A stretch of 32,742 nt of DNA from Acetobacteraceae bacterium (GCA_947379865.1 CANCOY010000036.1:1-32742), one strand, 5' to 3'. Positions 14,873-26,241 are shown, counted from the first letter of the stretch. The notes: generated from the letters alone by a model not told the origin. Translations and numbers: made by a program.

Positions 14873-16072
14873 ATGGCCACTGGGATCAAGGACAAGGTCG
14901 CCATCCTCGGGATGGGATGTTCCAAGTTCGGCGAGCGCTGGGATTGCGGCGCCGAGGAGTTGATGGTCGAGGCCTATACCGAGGCCCTGGCCGATGCCGG
15001 GATCGAGACCAAGCAGATCCAGGCAGCCTGGCTGTCGACCTGCTTTGACGAGGTGAACGTCGGCAAGTCGGGCCTGGCGCTCTCCACCACGCTACGCCTG
15101 CCGAACATTCCGGTGACCCGCGTCGAGAACTTCTGCGCCTCGGGCTCGGAGGGCTTTCGCGGCGCCGTTTATGCGGTGGCGGCGGGTGCCTGTGACATTG
15201 CGGTGGCCGTCGGCGTCGAGAAGCTGAAGGACACGGGCTATGGCGGCCTGCCGGCGTCGTCGCGTGGCACCATCGGGGCGCTGGTGAACCCCAACATGTC
15301 GGCGCCGGGCAACTTTGCCCAGCTGGCATCGGCCTATCGCGCCAAGCACGGCGTGAACAAGGACGACCTCAAGCGCGCCATTGCGCATGTCTCGGTCAAG
15401 AGCCACGCCAATGGTGCCAAGAACCCCAAGGCTCATCTCCAGAAGGAGGTGACCCTGGAACAGGTGATGAACGCCCCCATCGTGGCCGAGCCGCTGGGTC
15501 TGTTTGATTGCTGCGGCGTGTCTGATGGGGCGGCCTGCGCCATTGTTACCACGCCCGAGATCGCGCGGGCCATGGGCAAGCAGAACATCGTTACCGTAAA
15601 GGCGCTGCAGCTGGCCCTGTCGAACGGTCTGGAAAGCAGCCACAATTCCTGGGATGGCAGCTATTTCCACACCGCCCGCATCGCCGCCAAGCGCGCCTAT
15701 GACGAGGCTGGCATCCGCAATCCCCGCGACGAACTGTCGATGATCGAGGTGCACGACTGCTTCTCCATTACCGAGTTCGTCACCATGGAAGACCTGCACA
15801 TCTCGCCAGAGGGCGGCGCCCTCAAGGACGTGCTGGATGGCTTCTATGATGCCGATGGCAAGATCGCCTGCCAGATCGATGGCGGCCTGAAGTGCTTTGG
15901 CCATCCCATCGGGGCCTCTGGCATCCGCATGCTCTATGAGATGTATCTGCAGCTCCAGGGCCGTGCCGGTCCGCGCCAGCGCAACAACCCGCGCCTCGGC
16001 CTTACCCACAATCTGGGTGGCGGTCCGAACGCCAATGTCTGCTCGGTGGCGATCATAGGCGAGTATAACTGA
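14873..16072 (+). CDS. SCP2-type thiolase (acyl-CoA acetyltransferase-like)
   Basis: 399 residues. The thiolase fold is complete: nucleophile C88 (ENFCASGSEG), H294 in the HDCFS motif characteristic of SCP2/lipid-transfer thiolases, and C341 with GHPIGA at 343-348. It should carry out thiolytic or Claisen chemistry on a beta-ketoacyl-CoA. The start has a strong AGGAGG ribosome site at 14861-14866, inside the end of the preceding gene, and a single base separates the two genes, so translation is coupled. The partner is an HMG-CoA-synthase-like/DUF35 fusion, as in families where DUF35 positions the CoA substrate for the thiolase. No other beta-oxidation gene is beside it; the ACAD10-type phosphotransferase downstream on the other strand also belongs to acyl-CoA-related families. 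Confidence 0.92.
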   Translation: MATGIKDKVAILGMGCSKFGERWDCGAEELMVEAYTEALADAGIETKQIQAAWLSTCFDEVNVGKSGLALSTTLRLPNIPVTRVENFCASGSEGFRGAVYAVAAGACDIAVAVGVEKLKDTGYGGLPASSRGTIGALVNPNMSAPGNFAQLASAYRAKHGVNKDDLKRAIAHVSVKSHANGAKNPKAHLQKEVTLEQVMNAPIVAEPLGLFDCCGVSDGAACAIVTTPEIARAMGKQNIVTVKALQLALSNGLESSHNSWDGSYFHTARIAAKRAYDEAGIRNPRDELSMIEVHDCFSITEFVTMEDLHISPEGGALKDVLDGFYDADGKIACQIDGGLKCFGHPIGASGIRMLYEMYLQLQGRAGPRQRNNPRLGLTHNLGGGPNANVCSVAIIGEYN

Positions 16073-16091
16073 GTTACAAGAAGCTCGGGTG

Positions 16092-16116
16092 AAAGGGCGC
16101 CTGCGGGCGCCCTTTT
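16092..16116. terminator. Intrinsic terminator between thiolase and DUF6285 genes
   Basis: AAAGGGCGCC (16092-16101), loop TGCG, GGCGCCCTTT (16106-16115) and a final T: a perfect 10-bp stem ending in TTTT. It is 20 bases after the thiolase stop. On the minus strand the same stem ends in CCCTTTCA and lies behind the DUF6285 stop, so it probably acts in both directions. Confidence 0.8.
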
Positions 16117-16146
16117 GCGTTTGTGGCTCAGGTCTGTGTTTAAGCC

Positions 16147-16527
16147 TCAGGCCTTTTGGCCGCGATGGCGCAGATAGAGGGCATAGCGCGGATTGGCGAT
16201 GGCCAGCTTGTCGAGCACGGTTGTCATCAGGTGCTGTGCCAGTTCAGGCGGCTGATCATCAAAGTCGCCGGCGCGTATGCGGGAGGACAGCTCGTGGTTG
16301 AGGCTGTCCAGTTCGCCGTCATGGCCAAGCAGACCCTGCAGGCGGCTGTGCTCGTGGCGGTCAAAGCCGGGGGCAAAGGCCAGTTCCCGTTCCACGATGC
16401 CAAGCGCGTTGATCGCGACCCGCAGGTGAAAGGCGGTATGCCCCTCAAGCTTTGGCATCACCTGGGTATCAAGAAACTCGCGGACGGCATCGACAAGTTC
16501 TGCGGCGGTGGGGCGGTCCTGAGACAT
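16147..16527 (-). CDS. DUF6285 family protein
   Basis: 126 residues from ATG 16527 (M-S-Q-D-R-P-T-A-A-E-L-V); the longer frame upstream only overlaps the phosphotransferase. It is helical and soluble, with AFHLRVAINALGIVEREL at about 33-50 and a C-terminal NPRYALYLR segment, a pattern I associate with DUF6285 proteins, which are usually found directly behind ACAD10-type phosphotransferases. That is the case here: the phosphotransferase stop is 10 bases upstream, so the two form an operon. Its role is unknown; a partner or stabiliser of the kinase-like protein is a reasonable inference. Confidence 0.75.
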   Translation of the reverse strand: MSQDRPTAAELVDAVREFLDTQVMPKLEGHTAFHLRVAINALGIVERELAFAPGFDRHEHSRLQGLLGHDGELDSLNHELSSRIRAGDFDDQPPELAQHLMTTVLDKLAIANPRYALYLRHRGQKA

Positions 16528-16537
16528 GGGGCGTGTC

Positions 16538-17539
16538 CTATAGCAGCAGGTCGAGCAGGTCGAGTTCGTTTTCGCAGGCGCGCCGGCCAATGGTGGCGAG
16601 TTCGACCGAGCGGGTGGTGCCCGACAGATGGGTCCAGGCCATGATCTTGCAGCTGATCCCCCATTTCAGGGTGCCAAAGACCTCCCAGAAACGCACACGC
16701 TCCCGGTCCACCGCCATGCCACCAGCGGCTTCATAGCCGGCGATCAGGTCATCAAGGCTGCCAAAGCCGCCAACCTGGTTTTCCAGCACGCCAAAGCGCC
16801 AGGCGTTGATGCAGACCCAGCCAAGATCGGCCATGGGATCGCCCACATGGGCCAGTTCCCAGTCGAGCACGGCCCGCAGGCCATCAGGCCCCACGATGAT
16901 GTTGCCCATGCGGAAGTCGCCATGCACCGTGCGGGGGGCGGCCGGCGCCGGCATATGGCGGTCGAGCCAGCGGAAGGCCAGCTCAAAGGTGGGGTGCGGG
17001 TCGCCAAAGCCATCCAGCAGGTCGCGGAACTCCGACCATTGGGTGCGGGCATCGCGCACGGGCAGAACAGGCAGGTCCGGGCCAGACAAAGCGTGGATGC
17101 GGGCCAGCGCCTCGCCGCATTGGCCGGCCAGGATCGGCCGGGCCGTGGCATATTCGGCGTCGCGCAGGATCTTGCGGGCGATGGTCTCCCCCTCGATCCG
17201 CTCCATCACATAGCCGTCGCCCAGTTCGTCGTCGGCGTCGAGGGTGAAGGTGACATCGGCACAGCGAACCCCGGCGGCGCGGGCTGCCTTCTGGAGCATG
17301 GCCTCGGTGATCCGGTCGATGCCGCGCGTCCCGTCGCTGGTTTCGGGCAGGGGGACTGCCCGGGGCGGGTCGCGGCGCAGGATCAGGGGCAGGGTGCCGT
17401 CAGGCCCCGCCACATCAAAGGCCCAGGTCTCGCGCGAGGCGCCACCAGAAAGCCTGCGCGCATTGGCCAGCCCATGCCCGTCACCCATATGGCGATGGAT
17501 GGCCCGGGCAAGCAGGGTTGGCACGTCGATCACGGTCAT
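16538..17539 (-). CDS. Phosphotransferase family protein (APH fold, ACAD10-like)
   Basis: 333 residues from ATG 17539, which has AGGAG 8 bases upstream; the open frame further upstream overlaps recG and lacks coding character. It has the aminoglycoside-phosphotransferase fold: SGGASRETW at 31-39 (nucleotide loop), HGDFRMGN at 206-213 with catalytic D208 and metal-binding N213, and LDWELAHVGDP at 225-235 with metal-binding D226. The usual ATP-binding Lys appears to be Arg in LILRR, common in this subfamily. The closest known relatives resemble the N-terminal kinase domain of human ACAD10, which phosphorylates 4-hydroxyacyl-CoAs; antibiotic modification is unlikely. Together with the DUF6285 gene it forms a two-gene operon near an acyl-CoA thiolase. 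The actual substrate is not shown by sequence. Confidence 0.85.
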   Translation of the reverse strand: MTVIDVPTLLARAIHRHMGDGHGLANARRLSGGASRETWAFDVAGPDGTLPLILRRDPPRAVPLPETSDGTRGIDRITEAMLQKAARAAGVRCADVTFTLDADDELGDGYVMERIEGETIARKILRDAEYATARPILAGQCGEALARIHALSGPDLPVLPVRDARTQWSEFRDLLDGFGDPHPTFELAFRWLDRHMPAPAAPRTVHGDFRMGNIIVGPDGLRAVLDWELAHVGDPMADLGWVCINAWRFGVLENQVGGFGSLDDLIAGYEAAGGMAVDRERVRFWEVFGTLKWGISCKIMAWTHLSGTTRSVELATIGRRACENELDLLDLLL

Positions 17540-17561
17540 CTGGCACTCCTGCCGTGGGAGC

Positions 17562-17583
17562 GAAAAGGCCCGACAGAGTGTCG
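17562..17583 (-). terminator. Possible weak terminator behind recG
   Basis: On the minus strand CGACA, loop CTC, TGTCG (17571-17583) is followed by GGCCTTTTCG. The stem has only 5 bp but the T-run is well placed, 45 bases after the recG stop and just before the phosphotransferase ribosome site. Confidence 0.3.
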
Positions 17584-17627
17584 CCTGCCCGCCGCCATCG
17601 CAAGACCCGCACCCTGCTGCATCTTGC

Positions 17628-19712
17628 CTAGCCCGAGCGCAGGTAGCGTGCGGCGGCGTCGCGCTCGAACAGGTAGAGCAGCGTGCGCAGGGCTTGTCCG
17701 CGCGGGGTTTGCAGGTCGGCATCGCGCTCCATGATGAGGCGGGCATCGTCGCGGGCGACGGCCAGCAACTCCCCGTGCACGGCAAGGTCGGCCATGCGGA
17801 ACACCGGCAGGCCGGCCTGGCGCGTGCCCAGGATCTCGCCGCCGCCGCGCAGGCGCAGGTCGGCCTCGGCAATCACGAAGCCATCCTCGGTGTCGCGCAG
17901 AATCTTGAGGCGTTCCCGCGCGGTTTCACCCGCCGTGGCGGCATAGAGCAGCATGCAGAACGAGCGGCCCTGGCCACGCCCCACCCGTCCACGCAGCTGA
18001 TGCAACTGGGCAAGGCCAAAGCGCTCGGCATGCTCGATCACCATGACCGTCGCCTCGGGCACGTCGACCCCGACCTCGATCACCGTGGTTGCCACCAGCA
18101 GGGTGATCTCGCCCGCTGCAAAGGCCCGCATCACGGCATCTTTCTCGGCGGATTTCATGCGCCCGTGGACAAGGCCGACGCGGTCGCCGAACCGTGCCTT
18201 CAGTTCCAGCGCGCGGGCTTCGGCGGCCGCCACATCCAGCACATCGGATTCTTCCACCAGCGGGCACACCCAATAGGCGCGAGCGCCGCCGGTCATGGCC
18301 CGCTCAACCCCGGCCACCACCTCGTCCAGGCGGTTCAGGGGCAGGGTGCGGGTGTCGATGGGTTGGCGGCCGGGCGGCTTGCCCATAAGGCGGGAGACAT
18401 CCATGTCGCCATAAGCGGTCAGCGTCAGGGTGCGGGGGATTGGCGTGGCGCTCATCACCAGCACGTCCGCCCCCGCCCGGCCCTTGGAGGCCAGGGTCAG
18501 GCGCTGGTGCACGCCAAAGCGGTGCTGCTCGTCCACCACCACAAGGCCAAGGTCATCAAAGGCCACCGCCTCCTCGATCAGGGCATGGGTGCCGATGATG
18601 ATGTTGATCTCGCCTGCTGCCAGGCCCTCCAACACCGCCGCACGGGCCTTGCCCTTGACGGAGCCCGTCAGCAGCGCGAGGGAAATGCCGGCGGCCTCGG
18701 CCAAAGGCGTCAGGGTCTTCAGGTGCTGGCGGGCCAGAATTTCCGTGGGGGCCATGAGGGCCGCCTGGGCGCCGGCCTCTATGGCATTCAGCATGGCCAG
18801 AAGGGCGACCAGGGTCTTGCCGACGCCAACATCCCCCTGCAACAGGCGCAGCATGCGCTGGGGTTCGGCCTGATCGGACGCGATCTCCCGGATGGCCTGT
18901 TCCTGGGCCTCGGTCAGGCTGAAGGGCAGGGCGGCCCGCACACGGGCCTGCAGACGGCCATCACCCACCAGGGGGCGCCCGGTCTGCCGCCGCTGGTTTG
19001 CCCGCACCAGGCCAAGTGCCAGCTGATTGGCCAGCAGTTCGTCAAAGGCGAGGCGGGCGCGGGCAGGGCACAGGGGCTCCATATCCGCCGCCTCGCTCGG
19101 GGCGTGGGCCGCTTCCAGTGCGGGGCGAAAACCTGTCCAGCCACTGCGGGCCAGCCAGGCGGCGTCCTGCCATTCGGGGAAGTCGGGCACCTTTGCCAGT
19201 GCCGCACGGCGCGCCTTGGCCAGCAGTTTCAGGCTCAGGCCCTGGGTCAGGGGATAGACGGCTTCCACCAGAGGCATGCTCTCAGCATTTTCCGGCGCCA
19301 CCACATGGTCAGGGTGGTTGATCTGGGGCACCCCGTCATAGTGCTCTACCTTGCCAGAGACGATGCGGCTGGCGCCGATGGGAAAAAGCTTGTTCAGCCA
19401 GTCGGCATCGGGGCGAAAATAGGTCAGCATCAGGCTGCCGCTGGCGTCCGAGCAGTGGATTCTCCAGGGCTGGCGGGTGGTGCGGCCAGGGTAATGGGCT
19501 TCGACCGTCACGGTCAGGGTGCAGATCTGGCCCTCTGGTGCCTCGGCAGCCATGGGCCGCAGGCGGCGGTCGATCAGCCCCGATGGCAATTGCCACAGCA
19601 GATCCAGCACATTGGCGCCACAGGCCTTCTCCACCAGCTTGGCCATGCGTGGGCCGATGCCGGGCAGGGTGGTGACCGGGGCGAACAGGGGGAAGAGGAT
19701 TTCGGGCCGCAT
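17628..19712 (-). CDS. recG: ATP-dependent DNA helicase RecG
   Basis: 694 residues from ATG 19712, the normal family length. RecG remodels stalled replication forks and branch-migrates Holliday junctions. Order of parts: N-terminal helical/wedge OB region (LPGIGPRMAKLVEKACG at about 16-32 and PLTQGLSLKLL), then two RecA-like helicase domains with Walker A GDVGVGKT at 293-300, motif II DEQHRFG, motif III SATPIPRT, and QLRGRVGRG (motif VI), and the RecG C-terminal hairpin region. All motifs are intact; Val replaces the more usual Ser in Walker A, which should be tolerated. The gene is divergent from a possible dual-OB protein. recG, sdhE and mfd together are a typical alphaproteobacterial neighbourhood. 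The frame is open upstream of 19712, but the extra 119 codons read across the divergent promoter region. Confidence 0.97.
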   Translation of the reverse strand: MRPEILFPLFAPVTTLPGIGPRMAKLVEKACGANVLDLLWQLPSGLIDRRLRPMAAEAPEGQICTLTVTVEAHYPGRTTRQPWRIHCSDASGSLMLTYFRPDADWLNKLFPIGASRIVSGKVEHYDGVPQINHPDHVVAPENAESMPLVEAVYPLTQGLSLKLLAKARRAALAKVPDFPEWQDAAWLARSGWTGFRPALEAAHAPSEAADMEPLCPARARLAFDELLANQLALGLVRANQRRQTGRPLVGDGRLQARVRAALPFSLTEAQEQAIREIASDQAEPQRMLRLLQGDVGVGKTLVALLAMLNAIEAGAQAALMAPTEILARQHLKTLTPLAEAAGISLALLTGSVKGKARAAVLEGLAAGEINIIIGTHALIEEAVAFDDLGLVVVDEQHRFGVHQRLTLASKGRAGADVLVMSATPIPRTLTLTAYGDMDVSRLMGKPPGRQPIDTRTLPLNRLDEVVAGVERAMTGGARAYWVCPLVEESDVLDVAAAEARALELKARFGDRVGLVHGRMKSAEKDAVMRAFAAGEITLLVATTVIEVGVDVPEATVMVIEHAERFGLAQLHQLRGRVGRGQGRSFCMLLYAATAGETARERLKILRDTEDGFVIAEADLRLRGGGEILGTRQAGLPVFRMADLAVHGELLAVARDDARLIMERDADLQTPRGQALRTLLYLFERDAAARYLRSG

Positions 19713-19828
19713 TGCCGCCGAACCTAGATCACAAGCAGCCGCAACGCCAACCGGCCAAGCCCAAGTGAATGATGGCCGGCCGCCGCCGGTGGTGCGAATA
19801 TGACATCGGACAGCCATGGAGCCGGCAT

Positions 19829-20482
19829 ATGGCGCGTATTGTCGTGACCGAAGTGACAGGGACACGGGGTGGCCGGGTGGCCGTCGCCGGCTGGTCGCTC
19901 GACGGTTCCGGCATGATCCGCCCTTTGCCACCCAACGAGCCTGACTGGGCGCCGGCGGATGCGGGCGCCCATCTGTTCCAGCCCGGCAACATTCTGGCCC
20001 TGGTGCCCGCCGGCCGGCCCAGCGGCCGCGACCTGCCCTTCCGCCGCGAGGACATGGTGGTGGCCGCAACGCCCCATCGCGTGGGCGAAATGGCCAAGGA
20101 CGAACTTGCAGCCGCCCTTGCGCCGGGCCTTGCCCCCGGCCTTGTGGAAGGCTTTGACGGCTGGCTGGAACTGGGCCGATTCGTCAGGGCCGGCACCGAT
20201 TGCCCATCGCTCGTCGGTATCTCGGTTGCGGGTCGGCGTCTGGGCTTCGAGGAACGCGGCCCCACCGGCCAGCTGCGCCTGTGGTTCCATGACCCTCGGG
20301 GAGCCCGCTTCAACCTGCCGGTGACTGCCCGCTGGCTGAAGCAGATTCAGCGCACCTCGGGCCTGGTGGCCCTCACGAAACTTGCGGCGGCAGCCAACAA
20401 CATGGTGGTGCGGGTCGGCCTTGCAGATCCGCTGCCCGACACGCGCGCCTATGCGCTGGTCTCGAACGTGATCTTTTTCTGA
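19829..20482 (+). CDS. Possible dual OB-fold domain protein
   Basis: 217 residues from ATG 19829, chosen for its GGAG upstream and because the frame before it is in the recG promoter region. The pattern resembles dual-OB (DuOB-type) proteins as I recall them: an opening beta strand, G-G-R-V-A-V-A-G at 14-21, then M-I-R-P-L at 29-33 in place of the usual W-I-R-P-V, a P-G-N-I-L-A-L segment at 52-58, and at the end a YALVSNVIFF strand. OB folds of this kind are thought to bind nucleic acids or act in conflict-type systems. There is no catalytic motif, signal or membrane segment. It sits divergent from recG and tail-to-tail with the 50-residue SOS-linked ORF, one base between stop codons. A DNA-repair-related role is a guess from context. 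Confidence 0.65.
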   Translation: MARIVVTEVTGTRGGRVAVAGWSLDGSGMIRPLPPNEPDWAPADAGAHLFQPGNILALVPAGRPSGRDLPFRREDMVVAATPHRVGEMAKDELAAALAPGLAPGLVEGFDGWLELGRFVRAGTDCPSLVGISVAGRRLGFEERGPTGQLRLWFHDPRGARFNLPVTARWLKQIQRTSGLVALTKLAAAANNMVVRVGLADPLPDTRAYALVSNVIFF

Positions 20483-20483
20483 T

Positions 20484-20636
20484 TTAGCGGCGGCGGCGGC
20501 GATGGGCCGGGCCGGCGAGGGGGGCCAGGCGCAGGCGCACCGGAACACTGGGGCGCGTCGGAAGCAGACTTTGCAGAAGGCCCGCAACCTGATCACGGAA
20601 GGACGGCGGCGGCGGAAGATAGATCCGGGCTGACAT
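20484..20636 (-). CDS. Possible SOS-regulated small protein (50 residues)
   Basis: ATG 20636 to TAA 20484. A GGAAA ribosome-site-like sequence lies about 7 bases upstream, and an SOS box (20656-20670) begins 20 bases before the start. An in-frame TGA inside the box closes the frame, leaving ATG 20648 as the only other ATG; it has no ribosome site. The peptide begins M-S-A-R-I-Y-L-P-P-P-P-S-F, has a leucine-rich helix-like segment (QVAGLLQSLLPTRP) and ends in five arginines after AGPAH. Third codon positions are mostly G/C, as in neighbouring genes. The Pro-rich start and Arg tail suggest interaction with protein or nucleic acid. No known family recognised. Confidence is limited by the short length. 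Confidence 0.45.
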   Translation of the reverse strand: MSARIYLPPPPSFRDQVAGLLQSLLPTRPSVPVRLRLAPLAGPAHRRRRR

Positions 20637-20655
20637 GGCAGTTTCCATCACGTTT

Positions 20656-20670
20656 GTTCACTTAATGTTC
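20656..20670. promoter_or_regulatory. LexA/SOS box of alphaproteobacterial type
   Basis: GTTC (20656-20659), ACTTAAT, GTTC (20667-20670): an exact match to GTTC-N7-GTTC, the LexA operator of Alphaproteobacteria, with the A/T-rich spacer often seen. It is 20 bases from the start of the minus-strand 50-residue ORF and 99 bases before sdhE-mfd on the plus strand, so it may control either or both. Confidence 0.6.
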
Positions 20671-20768
20671 TCATATTGACCAAGCCCCGCATGAAACGCA
20701 AGCCCCTTCTTTTCAGCCAGGCGCGTGGGGCCGTGACAGGGGGCGGGCAGCGGTCTATATCAGCCGCC

Positions 20769-21055
20769 ATGACCGACGCACAAAGTGTTGCCGACCCCCT
20801 GGAGACGCGCCGCAAGCGCCTGATTTTTCGCAGCTGGCATCGCGGCTGGAAGGAAATTGATCTCCTTCTGGGCTCTTTTGCCGACCAGCACATCGGGCGC
20901 TTTGACGAGGGCATGCTCGACCGCTACGAGGCGCTGCTCGAGCAGCCCGATCCTGACATCTTTGCCTGGATGACCGGGCAGACTGCCGTGCCCCCCGAGC
21001 ACAACAGTGATGTCATGCAACTGCTTCAAACCTTCAAATACTTCGCGCGGACCAC

Positions 21056-21068
<13 letters not shown>
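20769..21068 (+). CDS. sdhE: FAD assembly factor SdhE (succinate dehydrogenase assembly factor 2 family)
   Basis: 99 residues from ATG 20769. SdhE is a small helical cytoplasmic protein that helps attach FAD covalently to the flavoprotein subunit of succinate dehydrogenase. The family signature is present: RRKRLIFRSWHRG leading into R25-G26-W27-K28-E29 (RGxxE motif), then DLLLGSFAD and a C-terminal DPDIFAWMTG helix. The length is typical. The in-frame extension upstream to 20676 has no similarity to the family. Its last 13 bases overlap the predicted start of mfd, so the two genes are probably one transcription unit; this linkage is common in Alphaproteobacteria. The SOS box at 20656-20670 lies upstream. 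Confidence 0.93.
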
Positions 21069-24625
<3,557 letters not shown>

Positions 24626-24653
24626 GGGGTGCAGGCAGCACCTAATCCGATGC

Positions 24654-24683
24654 TTGCCGAGCGTCGCCTGTGCGGCCTATAAG
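24654..24683 (+). promoter_or_regulatory. Possible sigma-70-type promoter for surE
   Basis: TTGCCG (24654-24659), an 18-base spacer, and TATAAG (24678-24683), ending 19 bases before ATG 24703. The -10 differs from TATAAT by one base; the -35 is weaker. It lies in the 77-base gap after mfd. Confidence 0.4.
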
Positions 24684-24702
24684 CCGTTTCCTGAGGCAGC
24701 CA

Positions 24703-25509
24703 ATGCGTGTTCCCGCCATGCGCGATCTTCGAATCCTCGTCTCCAATGACGACGGCATCCACGCGCCGGGCCTGAAGGCCCTGGAGGCGATTGCCCGGAC
24801 ACTTTCAAAGGACGTCTGGATCGTCTGCCCGGACACCGAACAGTCGGGCGCATCCCATTCCCTGACCCTGTCAGACGCGCTCCGCATCCGGCCCATCAGC
24901 AGCCGGCGCTTTGCCGTATCGGGCACGCCAACCGACTGTGTGATGCTGGCGATGAACACCATCATCAAGGGGCGGCGGCCGGATCTGGTCCTTTCGGGGG
25001 TCAATCGCGGCGGCAATCTGGCTGAGGACGTGACTTATTCCGGCACCATCGCCGCCGCCATGGAAGGCACCCTGCTGAATGTGCCGTCCATTGCGCTCAG
25101 CCAATGTTACGGCTGGGTTGCCGGCAAACGGCAGGTGCACTGGGATACGGCAACACGCCATGCGCCCGCTCTCATCAACCGTCTGCTCGACACAGGCTGG
25201 CCGCGCGACTGCCTCATCAATGTGAATTTCCCTGACTGCAGGCCCGATGATGTTGCCGGTGTCGAAGTCACGGTACAGGGGCGGCGCGACGTCAACGACC
25301 TGCTGATCGACGCCCGCACGGACGCCCGCGGCAATCCCTATTACTGGCTGGGCTTCCGCCACACGCCCTTTACACCGCCCGAGGGAACGGACCTGGCGGC
25401 CATGCGGGCGAACCGTATCTCGGTCACCCCCCTGCACCTTGACCTTACCCATTTCGAGACGCGCAAAACCCTCGCTGCCGCCCTCGCGGCGCCGCCCCCC
25501 GCTTCGTGA
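24703..25509 (+). CDS. surE: 5'/3'-nucleotidase SurE
   Basis: 268 residues. SurE dephosphorylates nucleoside monophosphates, using a divalent metal, and is linked to stationary-phase survival. Metal and active-site residues are present: S14-N15-D16-D17-G18, S48 in EQSGAS, and SGVNRGGN at 98-105 with N101; YSGTIAAAMEG follows at about 112-122. ATG 24703 is chosen for GAGG 7 bases upstream; ATG 24718 would match the family N-terminus just as well but has no ribosome site. It starts the conserved surE-pcm-nlpD cluster; pcm begins 13 bases after its stop. The protein is cytoplasmic. Confidence 0.95.
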   Translation: MRVPAMRDLRILVSNDDGIHAPGLKALEAIARTLSKDVWIVCPDTEQSGASHSLTLSDALRIRPISSRRFAVSGTPTDCVMLAMNTIIKGRRPDLVLSGVNRGGNLAEDVTYSGTIAAAMEGTLLNVPSIALSQCYGWVAGKRQVHWDTATRHAPALINRLLDTGWPRDCLINVNFPDCRPDDVAGVEVTVQGRRDVNDLLIDARTDARGNPYYWLGFRHTPFTPPEGTDLAAMRANRISVTPLHLDLTHFETRKTLAAALAAPPPAS

Positions 25510-25522
25510 ACCGGCGCCGGCG

Positions 25523-26164
25523 ATGACAGAAGAGGAACCGCGCATCCGGCTGGTCATGGAACTGCGCCGGCTTGGCATCAAGGATCTGAATGTTCTCTCG
25601 GCCATGGAGAGGGTCCCACGCGACGAATTCGTGCCCGCCCCCTTCCGTGAACGCGGCTGGGACAATCTGGCCCTGCCCATCGGCAATGGCCAGACCATAA
25701 GCCAGCCTCATATCGTGGCCTTCATGTCGGAAGCGTTGGAGGTGGGCGACCGCCACAAGGTTCTGGAAATCGGCACCGGCTCTGGCTATCAGGCGGCCAT
25801 CCTCTCCACCCTGTGTCGTCGCCTCTACACCATCGAGCGCGTGAAACCGCTTCTCCAGACGGCAGAACGGCGCTTTGAGATAATGCGACTCCAGAACATC
25901 GTGACCCGATGGGGTGACGGCACCAGGGGCTGGCCTGATCAGGGTACCTTTGACCGCATCATGATAACGGCCGCCAGCCCCAGTGTGCCGCCGCCACTTC
26001 TCGACCAGCTTGGCCCTGGCGGCGTGCTTGTTGCCCCCATCGGCCCCCTTGATGGCGAGCAATCGATTGTTCGCATCCGCCGGACAGAGTCCGGTTTTGC
26101 CGAAGAAATCCTCCTCGATGTGCGCTTCGTACCCCTGATCGCCGGGCCGACCCACGAAGGGTAG
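25523..26164 (+). CDS. pcm: Protein-L-isoaspartate O-methyltransferase
   Basis: 213 residues from ATG 25523, 13 bases after the surE stop; the in-frame extension inside surE is rejected because the family begins near here. The enzyme transfers a methyl group from S-adenosylmethionine to L-isoaspartyl residues in damaged proteins. Visible motifs: GNGQTISQPHIVAFM at about 54-68 (pre-motif substrate region), SAM motif I LEIGTGSGYQ at 81-90, YTIER at 102-106, and GGVLVAPIG near the C-terminus. The ribosome site is weak, consistent with translational coupling to surE. It is the middle gene of the surE-pcm-nlpD cluster, a stationary-phase arrangement in many Proteobacteria. Confidence 0.95.
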   Translation: MTEEEPRIRLVMELRRLGIKDLNVLSAMERVPRDEFVPAPFRERGWDNLALPIGNGQTISQPHIVAFMSEALEVGDRHKVLEIGTGSGYQAAILSTLCRRLYTIERVKPLLQTAERRFEIMRLQNIVTRWGDGTRGWPDQGTFDRIMITAASPSVPPPLLDQLGPGGVLVAPIGPLDGEQSIVRIRRTESGFAEEILLDVRFVPLIAGPTHEG

Positions 26165-26241
26165 GGCACTTGGCCCAAGCGCGATCGCAATGCCTTCATC
26201 GCATTGATGACGGGCTCCGGCGGCCCTACAGTATTCCTCCC

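Noticed and set aside
13414..16072. Mevalonate-pathway HMG-CoA synthase plus thiolase
   Set aside because: The HMG-CoA-synthase-like protein lacks the Cys and His needed, and no HMG-CoA reductase or other mevalonate gene is present.
16538..17539. Aminoglycoside resistance gene
   Set aside because: The APH fold is shared, but the sequence, the DUF6285 neighbour and chromosomal context fit ACAD10-type proteins.
17244..19727. Open frame of 827 codons on the plus strand opposite recG
   Set aside because: The opposite strand encodes an unmistakable RecG with all helicase motifs. The plus-strand product is rich in Gly, Gln, His and Ala without domains, as expected for the complement of a G/C-rich gene.
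24629..24644. Hairpin GGTGC-AGGCA-GCACC after mfd as a terminator
   Set aside because: Only 5 bp of stem and no T-run, so too weak to call.
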